From contig CABUPJ010000033.1 in the NCBI GenBank assembly GCA_902493335.1, positions 1 to 41,075 of the forward strand: DNA of 41,075 bases. Reading direction: 5' to 3'. Shown here one piece after another: positions 24,301-31,467 of this stretch. This stretch comes from an uncultured Porphyromonadaceae bacterium (lineage in GTDB: Bacteria; Bacteroidota; Bacteroidia; Bacteroidales; Muribaculaceae). The position numbers and the translations under genes are program-made. The stretch's first letter is position 1. Every line of letters starts with the position of its first letter. Under the pieces are notes generated by a model. It ran no database searches. It was not told the origin of the DNA and saw only the letters and a program-made list of their open reading frames with translations.

Positions 24301-24464
24301 GTCTCCTTGTAGTGGACGTCGCCGTTGTAGTAGATGTTATAGCGCGTGATGAAGGCCGTATACTGGCGTCGCGCCGCGGTGTTTTTCTTACCGAGACACG
24401 ACGACAGACCGCACAGCGAAAGCGCGGCCAACAGCATGATGACTACCCGTCGGATATGTTTCAT
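21396..24464 (-). CDS. sprE: SprE/PorW-like TPR lipoprotein
   Basis: A 1022-residue outer-envelope lipoprotein. The frame is open upstream, but ATG 24464 gives MKHIRRVVIMLLAALSLCGL followed by the lipobox Cys23 (LSSC) and is 26 nt after the upstream gene's stop. After the Cys comes KKNTAARRQYTAFITRYNIYYNG, which resembles the SprE/PorW start. Degenerate TPR units cover about 90-420 (AWMMMGRSQYYNGDFLGAASTF, YADYEIKSGDYEKAVPYL, GQVYTRLGQKKAAYEAFK). The middle is Asn/Gln-rich and acidic. A C-terminal domain (LLVFVYDTAEVPGNALIYEI, RPIPMGVGNFEKLI) precedes a Pro/Lys/Glu-rich tail. In gliding or type IX secreting relatives it supports the secretion machinery, but no other T9SS gene is here, so that role is not shown. 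Confidence 0.75.
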   Translation of the reverse strand: MKHIRRVVIMLLAALSLCGLSSCLGKKNTAARRQYTAFITRYNIYYNGDVHYKETLDEMERAYEDDYSRLVFMHPVEAKSDPLAPQPTGSFNRSIEKAQKAIQLRSIKQRPQRKGGKNSPEYKAWLKRDEYNPFLHNAWMMMGRSQYYNGDFLGAASTFFYISRHFSWLPKTVTEAKLWQAQSYVSLGWLFEAEMIITRIKEAELTDKTLRGLYNYVYADYEIKSGDYEKAVPYLREAIKTSSGSQKTRLNFLLGQVYTRLGQKKAAYEAFKKAGGSSSAPYRTKFNARIKQSEVFDGSDITSEVKALKRMTRYDRNKDYLDQIYYAIGNLYLSRRDTNKAIENYVLAAEKSTRNGIDKAVSQITLGGLYFERRQYEKAQPCYAEAIPQLPETFPDYKLLKRRSDVLDELALYSQNVTLQDSLLRLSRMTPEQQLEVVNKIIEELVKKEKEEAENARREEYLANQAAQGNQFNNGNAAQAPNSFNINSDNSWYFYNTATRNSGKTEFQRRWGSRKLEDDWRRRNKATFNVNDFDADSDKDDVLADSIAAGGDAPDGDDKKEASADDPHFPEYYLSQIPKTDAERQTCNDIIQEGLFNMGVILKDKLEDFPASMSEFDRLLKDYPDNVYRLDVYYNIYLMYMREGKTAEAERYRRLIIDDFPDSKYGTAMRDPRYIENLKTMDARQQQLYEQTYDDYLNNRNDRVHSAYAEMSEKYPLSKIMPKFMFLHALAYVTENRPDEFNAVLRDMLERYPDTDITPVAAAWLKGMAQGRKLHAGSGGNLRGMFWDLRLSDNPNDSTSLDPVVFDLDPNIKQLLVFVYDTAEVPGNALIYEIARHNFKSFVVKDFDIEQMNFGRLGMVIVRGFDSLDELNHYRRVMAASDEFKLPKGVRPIPMGVGNFEKLINEGRSFDDYFKYLESQNYIDAQAGLLQPEEVETLDDADERLKDSGGDGVIVDEVLEEVNESEVKEPVVQPGQPELKDEPKQTDAPEQKKEAPRRPEKPKTPVLPAYDPGNQSDEPDME

Positions 24465-24490
24465 AAAGATAAAACGTTCACGGCGGCTGT

Positions 24491-26542
24491 TTATTGTGAG
24501 ACTTTCTGCCTGACTCCCGCGGCGTCGGGATAGGTCACACGCGAGTGGTAGATTGTCATAAGACGCTTGACAAAGACATCCTTGATGACGGGCACGTCCT
24601 TGAATTCGATGGCCGACTCGTTGTATAGGCCGTCGGCAATCTGGCCGTCGATAATCTTGTTGACCAGCGCACGGATGGCTTCGGGCGTATGTTCCTTGAG
24701 CGAACGGCTGGCAGCCTCGACGGCGTCGGCCATCATCAGCACGGTCGTCTCGCGCGACTGCGGCATCGGGCCCGGATAGGTAAACGGAGCCGGGTCGACG
24801 GCCTCGTCGGGATGAGCCTTGCACTCGGTGATATAGAAGTATTTGGCCATGCCTTTGCCGTGATGCTCGGTGATGAAATTCTTTATCACGGAAGGCAGGC
24901 CGGCCTTGTCGGCCAGACGCAGGCCGTCGTTGACATGGTTGATGACGATGCGGGCGCTCTGGACAGGCGTCAGAGCGTCATGCGGATTGACGCCGTGCTG
25001 GTTCTCGGTGAAGAACGCCGGATTGACGAGTTTGCCGACATCGTGGTATAGGGCGCCGGCGCGCACGAGCTGTTCGTTGGCGCCGATGCGTTTGGCCGCC
25101 TCCGATGCGAGATTGCTCACAGCCATCGAGTGCTGGAACGTGCCCGGACACTCGTCGCTGAGACGTCGCAGCAACGGTGTGTTGACGTCGGCCAGCTCGA
25201 CAAGTGTCACTACCGAGACGAAACCGAAGAGACGCTCGACCACAAACATCAGCACATAGGCCATCGATGTCAGCAGCGAATTGACGCCCAGGTAGATGAC
25301 CATTCTTATCGAAAAGCCTTCGAAGGTGCCGTTCATAAGCAGTTCGAGCGCCACATAAGACAAGAGATAGGCGGCGGCGACAAAACAGGCCGTGCGCAGC
25401 AGTTCGGAGCGCTGGCGCAGCTGCTTGAGAGAGTAGACGGCGGCTGCCGCGGCTGATATCTGGAGGAAGATAAATTCGAGAGGGAATGAGGTTATGCCGG
25501 CACATATCATCGTCGTTACGGTCGAGACAAACAGCGCCGTGCGGCCGTCAAAGAAGACAAGAACCAGTATCGGCACGATAGTCATAGGCACGATATATAT
25601 GCCCGACGGTATGAATGTGTTGAGCGCCACGGCCATCAGGAAGAAGAACGTGACGACGCTGATGATAAACAGGAAGGCTTTGAGATTCGTATATATCGCC
25701 CGACAGTAGATATAGACATAGACGCAGAGGATGACAAGCAGCATCACGACGTAGACAAACTGGCCGAGCAGCATCAGCCAGTCGCTCTTTGAATCCTTTG
25801 TGACACTGTCTTTGAGCATCGCCTCGTAGGTCATGAGGTTGGTGAAGTCCTGCGGCGACACTATCGCACCTTTGTCGATGATGGTCTGCCCCTGCTGTAT
25901 CACGCCCCGGTCGGCCGTGAGCGTCAGGTAATCATAGTCGAAGTGGCGGCGGCTCTCGGCCTCGTCATAGACGATATTGGGCCGCAGTATCTCGGCGAGT
26001 CTGGCAGCCGAAATATATTGCCGCAGACCCGGGTCGGTGACTGTCGAGTCGAGCCGGGCATATATGTCGCGGGGCGAGATGAAGCCTGAGGTCGACATCT
26101 CGCTGAGCACATTCTTGTCGAGAATCCTCACTTTCGGCAGCTCGCCTTTCTCAATCTGCTCGCGCGTGGCGGCATCGACAACGCCGGTGGCATAAATATT
26201 GCGCAGCTGCCGGGCGACGCGGTCGCGATAATTGTTGCCGGGCGATTTGGGCAGATCTCTGACGACGGTGTCACCGAGAAGCTGGTTGAGCTGATAGACA
26301 GGCACAAACCTGGCTGTAAGCGAGTCTCGCGCCGCGCGTATGGTGTTTGAGTCGGGATGTATAGGTATGTCGAACGGAGCTATGAGCTTGGCATAGTTCC
26401 ACGGACGGCCTTCCTCATAATTATAATGTGTCGACTCGGGATGGGGATAAAAATAGACAATCAGCACCGAAGCCACAAGGGCTATGGCAAGGCGCATCAC
26501 GATGTCGCGTTTCTTTATATTGGTCAGCAGTTCTTGATACAT
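24491..26542 (-). CDS. pgpH: 7TM-HD phosphohydrolase, PgpH-type (probable c-di-AMP phosphodiesterase)
   Basis: A 683-residue membrane enzyme. One N-terminal helix (about 16-31, MRLAIALVASVLIVYFYP) is followed by an extracytoplasmic domain to about 260, then a cluster of transmembrane helices (about 262-450), then a cytoplasmic HD domain. HD-domain landmarks are TFQHSMAVSNLA near 470, GALYHDVGKLVNP near 496-508, ITEHHGKG and VLMMADAVEAASRS. This architecture is the 7TM-7TMR_HD family, which in Listeria (PgpH) hydrolyses c-di-AMP to pApA. Substrate here is by family. It is 3 nt downstream of the rel gene, so the ppGpp and cyclic-dinucleotide enzymes are co-transcribed. Confidence 0.88.
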   Translation of the reverse strand: MYQELLTNIKKRDIVMRLAIALVASVLIVYFYPHPESTHYNYEEGRPWNYAKLIAPFDIPIHPDSNTIRAARDSLTARFVPVYQLNQLLGDTVVRDLPKSPGNNYRDRVARQLRNIYATGVVDAATREQIEKGELPKVRILDKNVLSEMSTSGFISPRDIYARLDSTVTDPGLRQYISAARLAEILRPNIVYDEAESRRHFDYDYLTLTADRGVIQQGQTIIDKGAIVSPQDFTNLMTYEAMLKDSVTKDSKSDWLMLLGQFVYVVMLLVILCVYVYIYCRAIYTNLKAFLFIISVVTFFFLMAVALNTFIPSGIYIVPMTIVPILVLVFFDGRTALFVSTVTTMICAGITSFPLEFIFLQISAAAAAVYSLKQLRQRSELLRTACFVAAAYLLSYVALELLMNGTFEGFSIRMVIYLGVNSLLTSMAYVLMFVVERLFGFVSVVTLVELADVNTPLLRRLSDECPGTFQHSMAVSNLASEAAKRIGANEQLVRAGALYHDVGKLVNPAFFTENQHGVNPHDALTPVQSARIVINHVNDGLRLADKAGLPSVIKNFITEHHGKGMAKYFYITECKAHPDEAVDPAPFTYPGPMPQSRETTVLMMADAVEAASRSLKEHTPEAIRALVNKIIDGQIADGLYNESAIEFKDVPVIKDVFVKRLMTIYHSRVTYPDAAGVRQKVSQ

Positions 26543-26545
26543 TTT

Positions 26546-28792
26546 TTACTGGATGCGTGTAGCTTGTTTGACTCCGTTGATTGTCAGCACTTTTTCACAG
26601 AGGTCGCTGACAACACTGACGTCAGCCACCCTGACCCAGAGGTCACAGGCAAAGACCTCTGCGCTGGCTTCGATATTGAGTTTGCGGATATCGATCGCCA
26701 TGTGAGTCGATATCATCTGTATTAGTTCCTGGAGGATGCCGAAACGGTCGATGCCCTCGATGTGGGTGTGCACCGGGAATTTGCCGCTTACGGCTTCCCA
26801 GCGGGTAGCCACGATGCGCGAGCCGTAACCGGCTTTAAGAACCTGCGCGCGCGGGCAGTTGAGAGCATGGACGACAAGACGGCCGTCGTCGTCGATAAAG
26901 CCCATGACATCATCGCCCGGGATGGGGTTGCAGCAGTCGGCGAGCTTGTAGTTGGCCCGACCGTCTTCGTTTCTGAGGATATAGACCTCCTTGGGGTTGA
27001 TGGCCGGCAATGCCGCGCTGTCGTCTTTGACGGCGTCGGTTTCGGCCGTATTCTTTTTGCCGCGTTTGAATATCTTCGAGAATATGCCGCTGTTGTTTTC
27101 GGCTATCTTCTTAAGCGTCTTGACCATAAAATCGCCGAGCACTATCTCGTCGGCCCCGAGCTGATAGCACAGTTCGTCGCGGTTGGGCACATGATAGACG
27201 CCCAGTATCTTGGTTATCACCGGATTTGTGTCAGGAATGCCGTTATCGGCAAACCACTGTGCCAGAATCTCCTTGCCGCGGTTTATCAGCGGTTGGCGAG
27301 TCTTGCGCAGAGCGGCGCGGAGGCGCGTCTTGGCTTTGGCCGTGACGAGAAACGACTCCCATTCGGGCTGCGGGACCTGCGACTTCGACGTGAGCACCTC
27401 GACCTGGTCGCCGCTCTTAAGCCTGTGACTCAGAGGCACAAGCTTGTGGTTGACTTTGCCGGCGATGCAATGTATGCCGAGCTCTGAGTGCAGCCCGAAA
27501 GCGACATCGAGCACCGTGGCGTCGGCCGGCAGCGTCAGCAGTTCGCCCGTCGGCGTGAAAACAACGATTTCAGAGGCGAAGAGGTTGAGTTTCAGTGTGT
27601 CGAGAAAGTCTATGGCGTTTGGTTCGGGATTATCGAGTATGTCTTTGATTGTCTTGAGCCAGACATTGAGCTCAGACTCTTCGTCGCCCTCGCCTATCTT
27701 ATATTTCCAGTGTGCGGCAAAGCCTTTTTCAGCGATTTCGTCCATTCGGCGGCTGCGTATCTGCACCTCGATCCAGTTGCCGTCGGGTCCCATGACTGTC
27801 AGATGTAAAGCCTGATAGCCGTTGGCCTTGGGTGTTGAAATCCAGTCGCGTGTGCGGTCGGGATGAAGGCGGTAGAGATCTGTGATAGCCGAGTAGATTG
27901 ACCAGCAGATGCCTTTCTCGCGGTTTGGGTCGTCACACTCGAAGACGATGCGCATGGCATAGAGGTCATAGACCTCCTCGAACGGCACATGCTTGGTCTC
28001 CATCTTGTTCCATATCGAATAGACCGATTTGATGCGCGCCTTGGCCTCATAGACGAGACCCATCTCGTCAAGGCGCTTCTTGATAGGCGCCGAGAAATCG
28101 CTGTAGACAGCCGCGCGGCGCCCCTCGCTCTCCTTGATCTGGTCTGATATAGTCTGATAGGCTACCGGATGCTCGTATTTGAAGCTGAGGTCTTCAAGCT
28201 CGGTCTTGATGGCGAAGAGACCGAGGCGGTGGGCAAGCGGCGCATAGATATATAGCGTCTCGCCCGCGATTTTATACTGTTTGTTTGGCGCCATCGACCC
28301 GAGGGTGCGCATATTGTGGAGACGGTCGGCCATCTTGATAAGCACGACGCGTATATCCTCGCTCATGGTCAGCAGCAGTTTTCTGAAATTCTCGGCCTGC
28401 AGCGAAGCCTTGTCGCCGAAAATACCGCCCGAGATTTTTGTCAGGCCGTCGACAAGCTGTGCGATCTTGTCGCCGAAATGCTGGCGTATGTCCTCGACGG
28501 TATAATCGGTGTCCTCGACAACGTCGTGAAGGAGGGCGGCGCATATCGAGGTAGAGCCGAGGCCTATCTCCTGACTGGCAATCTTGGCGACGGCTATGGG
28601 ATGCAATATATATGGTTCGCCCGAACGGCGGCGTATGCCTTTATGTGCCTCTTTGGCAAAGCGATAAGCCCGTTCGATGATTTCGACCTTCTTGCGGTGG
28701 TTGCTGCTCAGATATCCGTTGAGCACCTCCATGAAAGCGTCCTCGATCATACGGTCTTCTTCGGCGGGAGTCATTACGGTCTGCTTTTCCAT
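26546..28792 (-). CDS. rel: Bifunctional (p)ppGpp synthetase/hydrolase (Rel/SpoT)
   Basis: A 748-residue stringent-response enzyme. The HD hydrolase domain contains RRSGEPYILHPIAVAKI, ALLHDVVEDTDY and MADRLHNMRT, with all metal-site residues visible, so hydrolysis should be intact. The synthetase domain contains ARIKSVYSIWNKM, DLYAMRIVF, STPKANGYQALHLTV and VQIRSRRMDEIAEKG. The TGS domain is at about 408-468 (VVFTPTGELLTLPADATVLD). A helical and zinc-finger region precedes the ACT domain at about 670-745. The domain set is complete and of typical length. It is the first gene of the four-gene minus-strand run down to 18888, with a predicted promoter at 28833-28864. Confidence 0.95.
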   Translation of the reverse strand: MEKQTVMTPAEEDRMIEDAFMEVLNGYLSSNHRKKVEIIERAYRFAKEAHKGIRRRSGEPYILHPIAVAKIASQEIGLGSTSICAALLHDVVEDTDYTVEDIRQHFGDKIAQLVDGLTKISGGIFGDKASLQAENFRKLLLTMSEDIRVVLIKMADRLHNMRTLGSMAPNKQYKIAGETLYIYAPLAHRLGLFAIKTELEDLSFKYEHPVAYQTISDQIKESEGRRAAVYSDFSAPIKKRLDEMGLVYEAKARIKSVYSIWNKMETKHVPFEEVYDLYAMRIVFECDDPNREKGICWSIYSAITDLYRLHPDRTRDWISTPKANGYQALHLTVMGPDGNWIEVQIRSRRMDEIAEKGFAAHWKYKIGEGDEESELNVWLKTIKDILDNPEPNAIDFLDTLKLNLFASEIVVFTPTGELLTLPADATVLDVAFGLHSELGIHCIAGKVNHKLVPLSHRLKSGDQVEVLTSKSQVPQPEWESFLVTAKAKTRLRAALRKTRQPLINRGKEILAQWFADNGIPDTNPVITKILGVYHVPNRDELCYQLGADEIVLGDFMVKTLKKIAENNSGIFSKIFKRGKKNTAETDAVKDDSAALPAINPKEVYILRNEDGRANYKLADCCNPIPGDDVMGFIDDDGRLVVHALNCPRAQVLKAGYGSRIVATRWEAVSGKFPVHTHIEGIDRFGILQELIQMISTHMAIDIRKLNIEASAEVFACDLWVRVADVSVVSDLCEKVLTINGVKQATRIQ

Positions 28793-28832
28793 GATAAATG
28801 GTTATATTTGCGCAAATTAATGCAATTAACGA

Positions 28833-28864
28833 CAAATATATATCTTTTTCACGAAAACCGCAAA
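28833..28864 (-). promoter_or_regulatory. Predicted promoter of the rel-pgpH-sprE-uvrA2 run
   Basis: On the minus strand a -7 box TATATTTG (plus-strand 28833-28840) matches TAnnTTTG, and TTTG (plus-strand 28861-28864) lies 20 bp upstream as the -33 box. The start would fall near 28826 with a leader of about 34 nt. Confidence 0.55.
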
Positions 28865-28890
28865 AAAATCGCTCAGACCGCAATCAAAAC

Positions 28891-28928
28891 AAAAGAACAT
28901 AAGGGCAGAAGAACAAAAGAATTTTAAA
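28891..28928 (+). repeat. Dispersed A-rich repeat, copy 2
   Basis: AAAAGAACATAAGGGCAGAA followed by GAACAAAAGAATTTTAAA. It shares its words and their order with 73-114 and 40621-40659. Here it stands alone, with no palindrome composite next to it, just upstream of the rel promoter. The remaining bases to 28992 hold nothing else I can name. Confidence 0.5.
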
Positions 28929-28992
28929 TTATTTGTCCTTGTGTGCTTATAACCATCGAATAATCCCGTCAGCGTGACAGCGCGAGCGCCGG

Positions 28993-29955
28993 TCAGTAGA
29001 CCAGCGCGACGTTGTCGACGAGGAAGTCGGTGCCGACTGTGCCGACATATGGCTCGCCGCTGCCCGACGAAAACATTATCAGCATGTGGGTCGGTGTGGC
29101 GTCATCATCGTCCCAGCCCACTTCTTTCACTGGAACGACCTTGCCCTTTGAATTGCGGGCGCAGTAGCTCTTCTCGGCGGGTATCAACCCCTGGAAACTC
29201 TTGAAACCCGGCTTTTTCGAGGCGTCGCCGTAGACGACGGCGAGTCGATGGGCGTCTTTCCATCCGCCGCTCGATTTGTCGAGCAGCTCGCGGCCCGTGC
29301 CGACGCGCTTGGCGTAGAGATTGCCGTCGGCATCCTCCCAGCGCCGCTGCAGTATGATGAAGACCTCGGCCTTGTCGGCGCCCGGGATAGTCTTTTTACT
29401 GCCGAAGCCCGACGAATATAGACGTGAGTTGCCGGCAGGGATAGTCAGACAATAGTCATATTGCAATGCTTTGGGACGGCGGGTGAAAGGGATACCCATC
29501 TCCATCTTCGTATAAGGGTCTTTGGTCGATTTGATGGGTTCGAACATGCGGCCGAGAAAGATTGTCCCCGCCACGAGAACGTCTATATTGATTATGCCGA
29601 TGGCCTTGCAGCGCTCGAGATGTGTCGTCAGACGCGCGCAGCGGCCGTGGCCCTGATGCTCGGCCGGATAGACGGCGTTGCTTGTCTTGGTGATACCGCA
29701 GACCTTGGCCATGACATTTGACGTCGCCCAGGGCGAACCGCCGAGATTGACATAAGGCTCGCTGCCATTGATTACTTTCTCGGGCCCGATTTCATATACC
29801 TGTTTGGTGTCACCGCCTATAATGGCCGATTCGTGGATATTACGCGTCACCCATGAATCGAAGTTTCCGTATTTTATTGGTTCTGTTTTATCTGCCGCGA
29901 AAGCTATGAGGCTCGTTGACAAAGCGATAGATAGAGATATGATAAATTTATTCAT
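28993..29955 (-). CDS. Secreted PCMD-type protein (putative carbohydrate metabolism domain)
   Basis: A 320-residue secreted protein. A GTG at 29961 is in frame, but ATG 29955 gives a clean signal peptide (MNKFIISLSIALSTSLIAFA) and is preferred. The mature protein starts with a KTEPIKYGNFDSWVTRNIHES segment. It ends GEPYVGTVGTDFLVDNVALVY, the beta-sandwich ending I associate with PCMD-family proteins, which lack a defined biochemical role and are common in Bacteroidales polysaccharide loci. Another typical block is NVMAKVCGITKTSNAVYPAE. No SusC/SusD or glycoside hydrolase lies beside it. Family assignment is by pattern and moderately sure. Confidence 0.6.
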   Translation of the reverse strand: MNKFIISLSIALSTSLIAFAADKTEPIKYGNFDSWVTRNIHESAIIGGDTKQVYEIGPEKVINGSEPYVNLGGSPWATSNVMAKVCGITKTSNAVYPAEHQGHGRCARLTTHLERCKAIGIINIDVLVAGTIFLGRMFEPIKSTKDPYTKMEMGIPFTRRPKALQYDYCLTIPAGNSRLYSSGFGSKKTIPGADKAEVFIILQRRWEDADGNLYAKRVGTGRELLDKSSGGWKDAHRLAVVYGDASKKPGFKSFQGLIPAEKSYCARNSKGKVVPVKEVGWDDDDATPTHMLIMFSSGSGEPYVGTVGTDFLVDNVALVY

Positions 29956-29960
29956 AAGCA

Positions 29961-29990
29961 CAAAATTAATGAATTTAACTTAAATACAAC
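29961..29990 (-). promoter_or_regulatory. Candidate promoter of the PCMD-type gene
   Basis: Minus-strand TAATTTTG (plus-strand 29961-29968) is an exact -7 box, and GTTG (plus-strand 29987-29990) is a one-mismatch -33 box 18 bp upstream. The -7 box ends 5 nt from the preferred ATG, so the transcript would be leaderless or nearly so, unless transcription starts elsewhere. Confidence 0.35.
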
Positions 29991-30117
29991 AATCCGACTG
30001 TTCCCGTCGTTTGCCGACACGCGAAATATGCCACTTTTTTGTCGTTTGGGGACAATCTCTGTCTTATTGAAAGATACAATATTAACAACCGTGAATCGCT
30101 TTGTGTTTCAACTTCGT

Positions 30118-30125
30118 TATTTTTG
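30118..30125 (+). promoter_or_regulatory. Candidate -7 box for the MFS exporter gene
   Basis: TATTTTTG matches TAnnTTTG, 50 bp upstream of the ATG at 30176. The nearest TTTG upstream (30100-30103) is only 14 bp away, shorter than the usual 18-20, so support is partial. Confidence 0.3.
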
Positions 30126-30175
30126 AACTTTAGCTGCCGGCCGATAGTTAGAAAATACAAAAAGATATCAAAAAG

Positions 30176-31429
30176 ATGGACACCTCCCAGCAAACCGTCA
30201 CCACAAACGGCACGACAGCACCGGCGCAATCACCGATGTCTGTTAAATTACAGAAAGACAGCCGGTATTATATATTTCTTGTCGTTTATCTCGTATTATT
30301 AAGCGCCCTCGGATCGTTTGTCAACGACATGTATACGCCGGCGCTCCCGGGCATGTGCCGTTTCTTCGGCTGTTCCATACCCACCGCACAGATGGGTATG
30401 ACGATGGGCATGGTCGGTCTGGCACTCGGCCAGCTTATCCTCGGCCCGGTCAGCGACCGCTACGGACGCAAGCCCGTACTCATCGGCGCCCTCGCGCTCT
30501 TCATCGTGTCGGCTGTGGTGAGTGTGTTCTCTCCGACAATCCATGTTTTCAACCTCTGCCGCCTCTTTCAGGGCATAGGCGCTTCGGGCGGATATTTTCT
30601 CGCCCGCACAATTCCGGCCGACGTCTATTCGGGACGCAACCTCGCGCGGCTGATGGCTCTCGTCGGCGCCATCAACGGCATCGCACCCGCATCGGCACCG
30701 GTTATCGGCGGTTTCACAGCCGACGCTTTCGGCTGGAGAGGTGTTTTCGTTGTCCTCGCCATCTTCGCGGCCGTCATCCTCGCCGTAGCTCCGGCGATGA
30801 AAGAGTCTCTATCGCCGTCACGCCGCGTAACCGGAGGAATACGCCAGTCTATCCTTGGGTACAAGTCACTGATACTCAACAAGCCGTTTATCATACATGT
30901 CTGTTTCAAAGGCACAGCGCTCGGACTCCTCTTCGCTTACATCTCGTCATCGCCCTTTATTCTCCAGAATCATTACGGCATGACACAGACAGGCTACGGA
31001 CTGCTCATCGGCTTCAATGCCCTGTTCATGGCCGCCGGGTCGATGGTCGCGCTCAAATTCAAACCGCTTAAAAAGGCGGCTTTCATCGGCTCGCTCATAC
31101 TCGCCGCCGGTGTCGTCGGCGAAGCCGTGGCGCTCTATTGCATCCACAGCATCGTCATCTATGAAATCTTCACTATCCTTATAGTCTTTGCGCTCGGTCT
31201 CATCTTCACCACAGCCAACACACTGGCGATGAACGAAGGCCGCAGTCAGGCCGGCGAAGCATCATCGGTGCTCGGCATCTCGGGCTACGTTGTCGGCGCC
31301 ATCGTTTCGCCGCTCGTCGGTTTGGGCAACGTACTCCACTCGACCGCAATAACATACGTCATCCTCACGGTCGTCATCATCCTCTTCTCCCTCGCCTCCC
31401 GCTCCCTCGCCCCCGACCTTGACAAATGA
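30176..31429 (+). CDS. MFS drug-resistance transporter, Bcr/CflA type
   Basis: A 417-residue proton-driven exporter with 12 predicted helices. About 28 hydrophilic residues precede TM1 (IFLVVYLVLLSALGSFVNDMYTPALP), whose D-M-Y-x-P-A-x-P segment is typical of Bcr/CflA proteins. MFS motif A is GPVSDRYGRKPVL, motif B is near CRLFQGIGASGGYF, and the drug:H+ antiporter motif C is GAINGIAPASAPVIGGF. A start at ATG 30236 (MSVKLQKDSRYY) is also possible and would remove most of the N-terminal tail; I keep 30176. It stands alone between the PCMD-type gene (divergent) and the signalling operon (convergent). Substrate unknown. Confidence 0.9.
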   Translation: MDTSQQTVTTNGTTAPAQSPMSVKLQKDSRYYIFLVVYLVLLSALGSFVNDMYTPALPGMCRFFGCSIPTAQMGMTMGMVGLALGQLILGPVSDRYGRKPVLIGALALFIVSAVVSVFSPTIHVFNLCRLFQGIGASGGYFLARTIPADVYSGRNLARLMALVGAINGIAPASAPVIGGFTADAFGWRGVFVVLAIFAAVILAVAPAMKESLSPSRRVTGGIRQSILGYKSLILNKPFIIHVCFKGTALGLLFAYISSSPFILQNHYGMTQTGYGLLIGFNALFMAAGSMVALKFKPLKKAAFIGSLILAAGVVGEAVALYCIHSIVIYEIFTILIVFALGLIFTTANTLAMNEGRSQAGEASSVLGISGYVVGAIVSPLVGLGNVLHSTAITYVILTVVIILFSLASRSLAPDLDK

Positions 31430-31467
31430 CTCCGACTCAAAAAAATTATGGGGATGCGGTGGGGCGA

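Noticed and set aside
21396..24464. A type IX secretion gene cluster
   Set aside because: Only the SprE/PorW-like lipoprotein is present. Its neighbours are Rel, PgpH and a UvrA paralogue, and no other secretion component is in the window.
29956..29961. GTG at 29961 as start of the PCMD-type protein
   Set aside because: It adds only two residues before an ATG that opens a clean signal peptide, and it overlaps the predicted -7 box.
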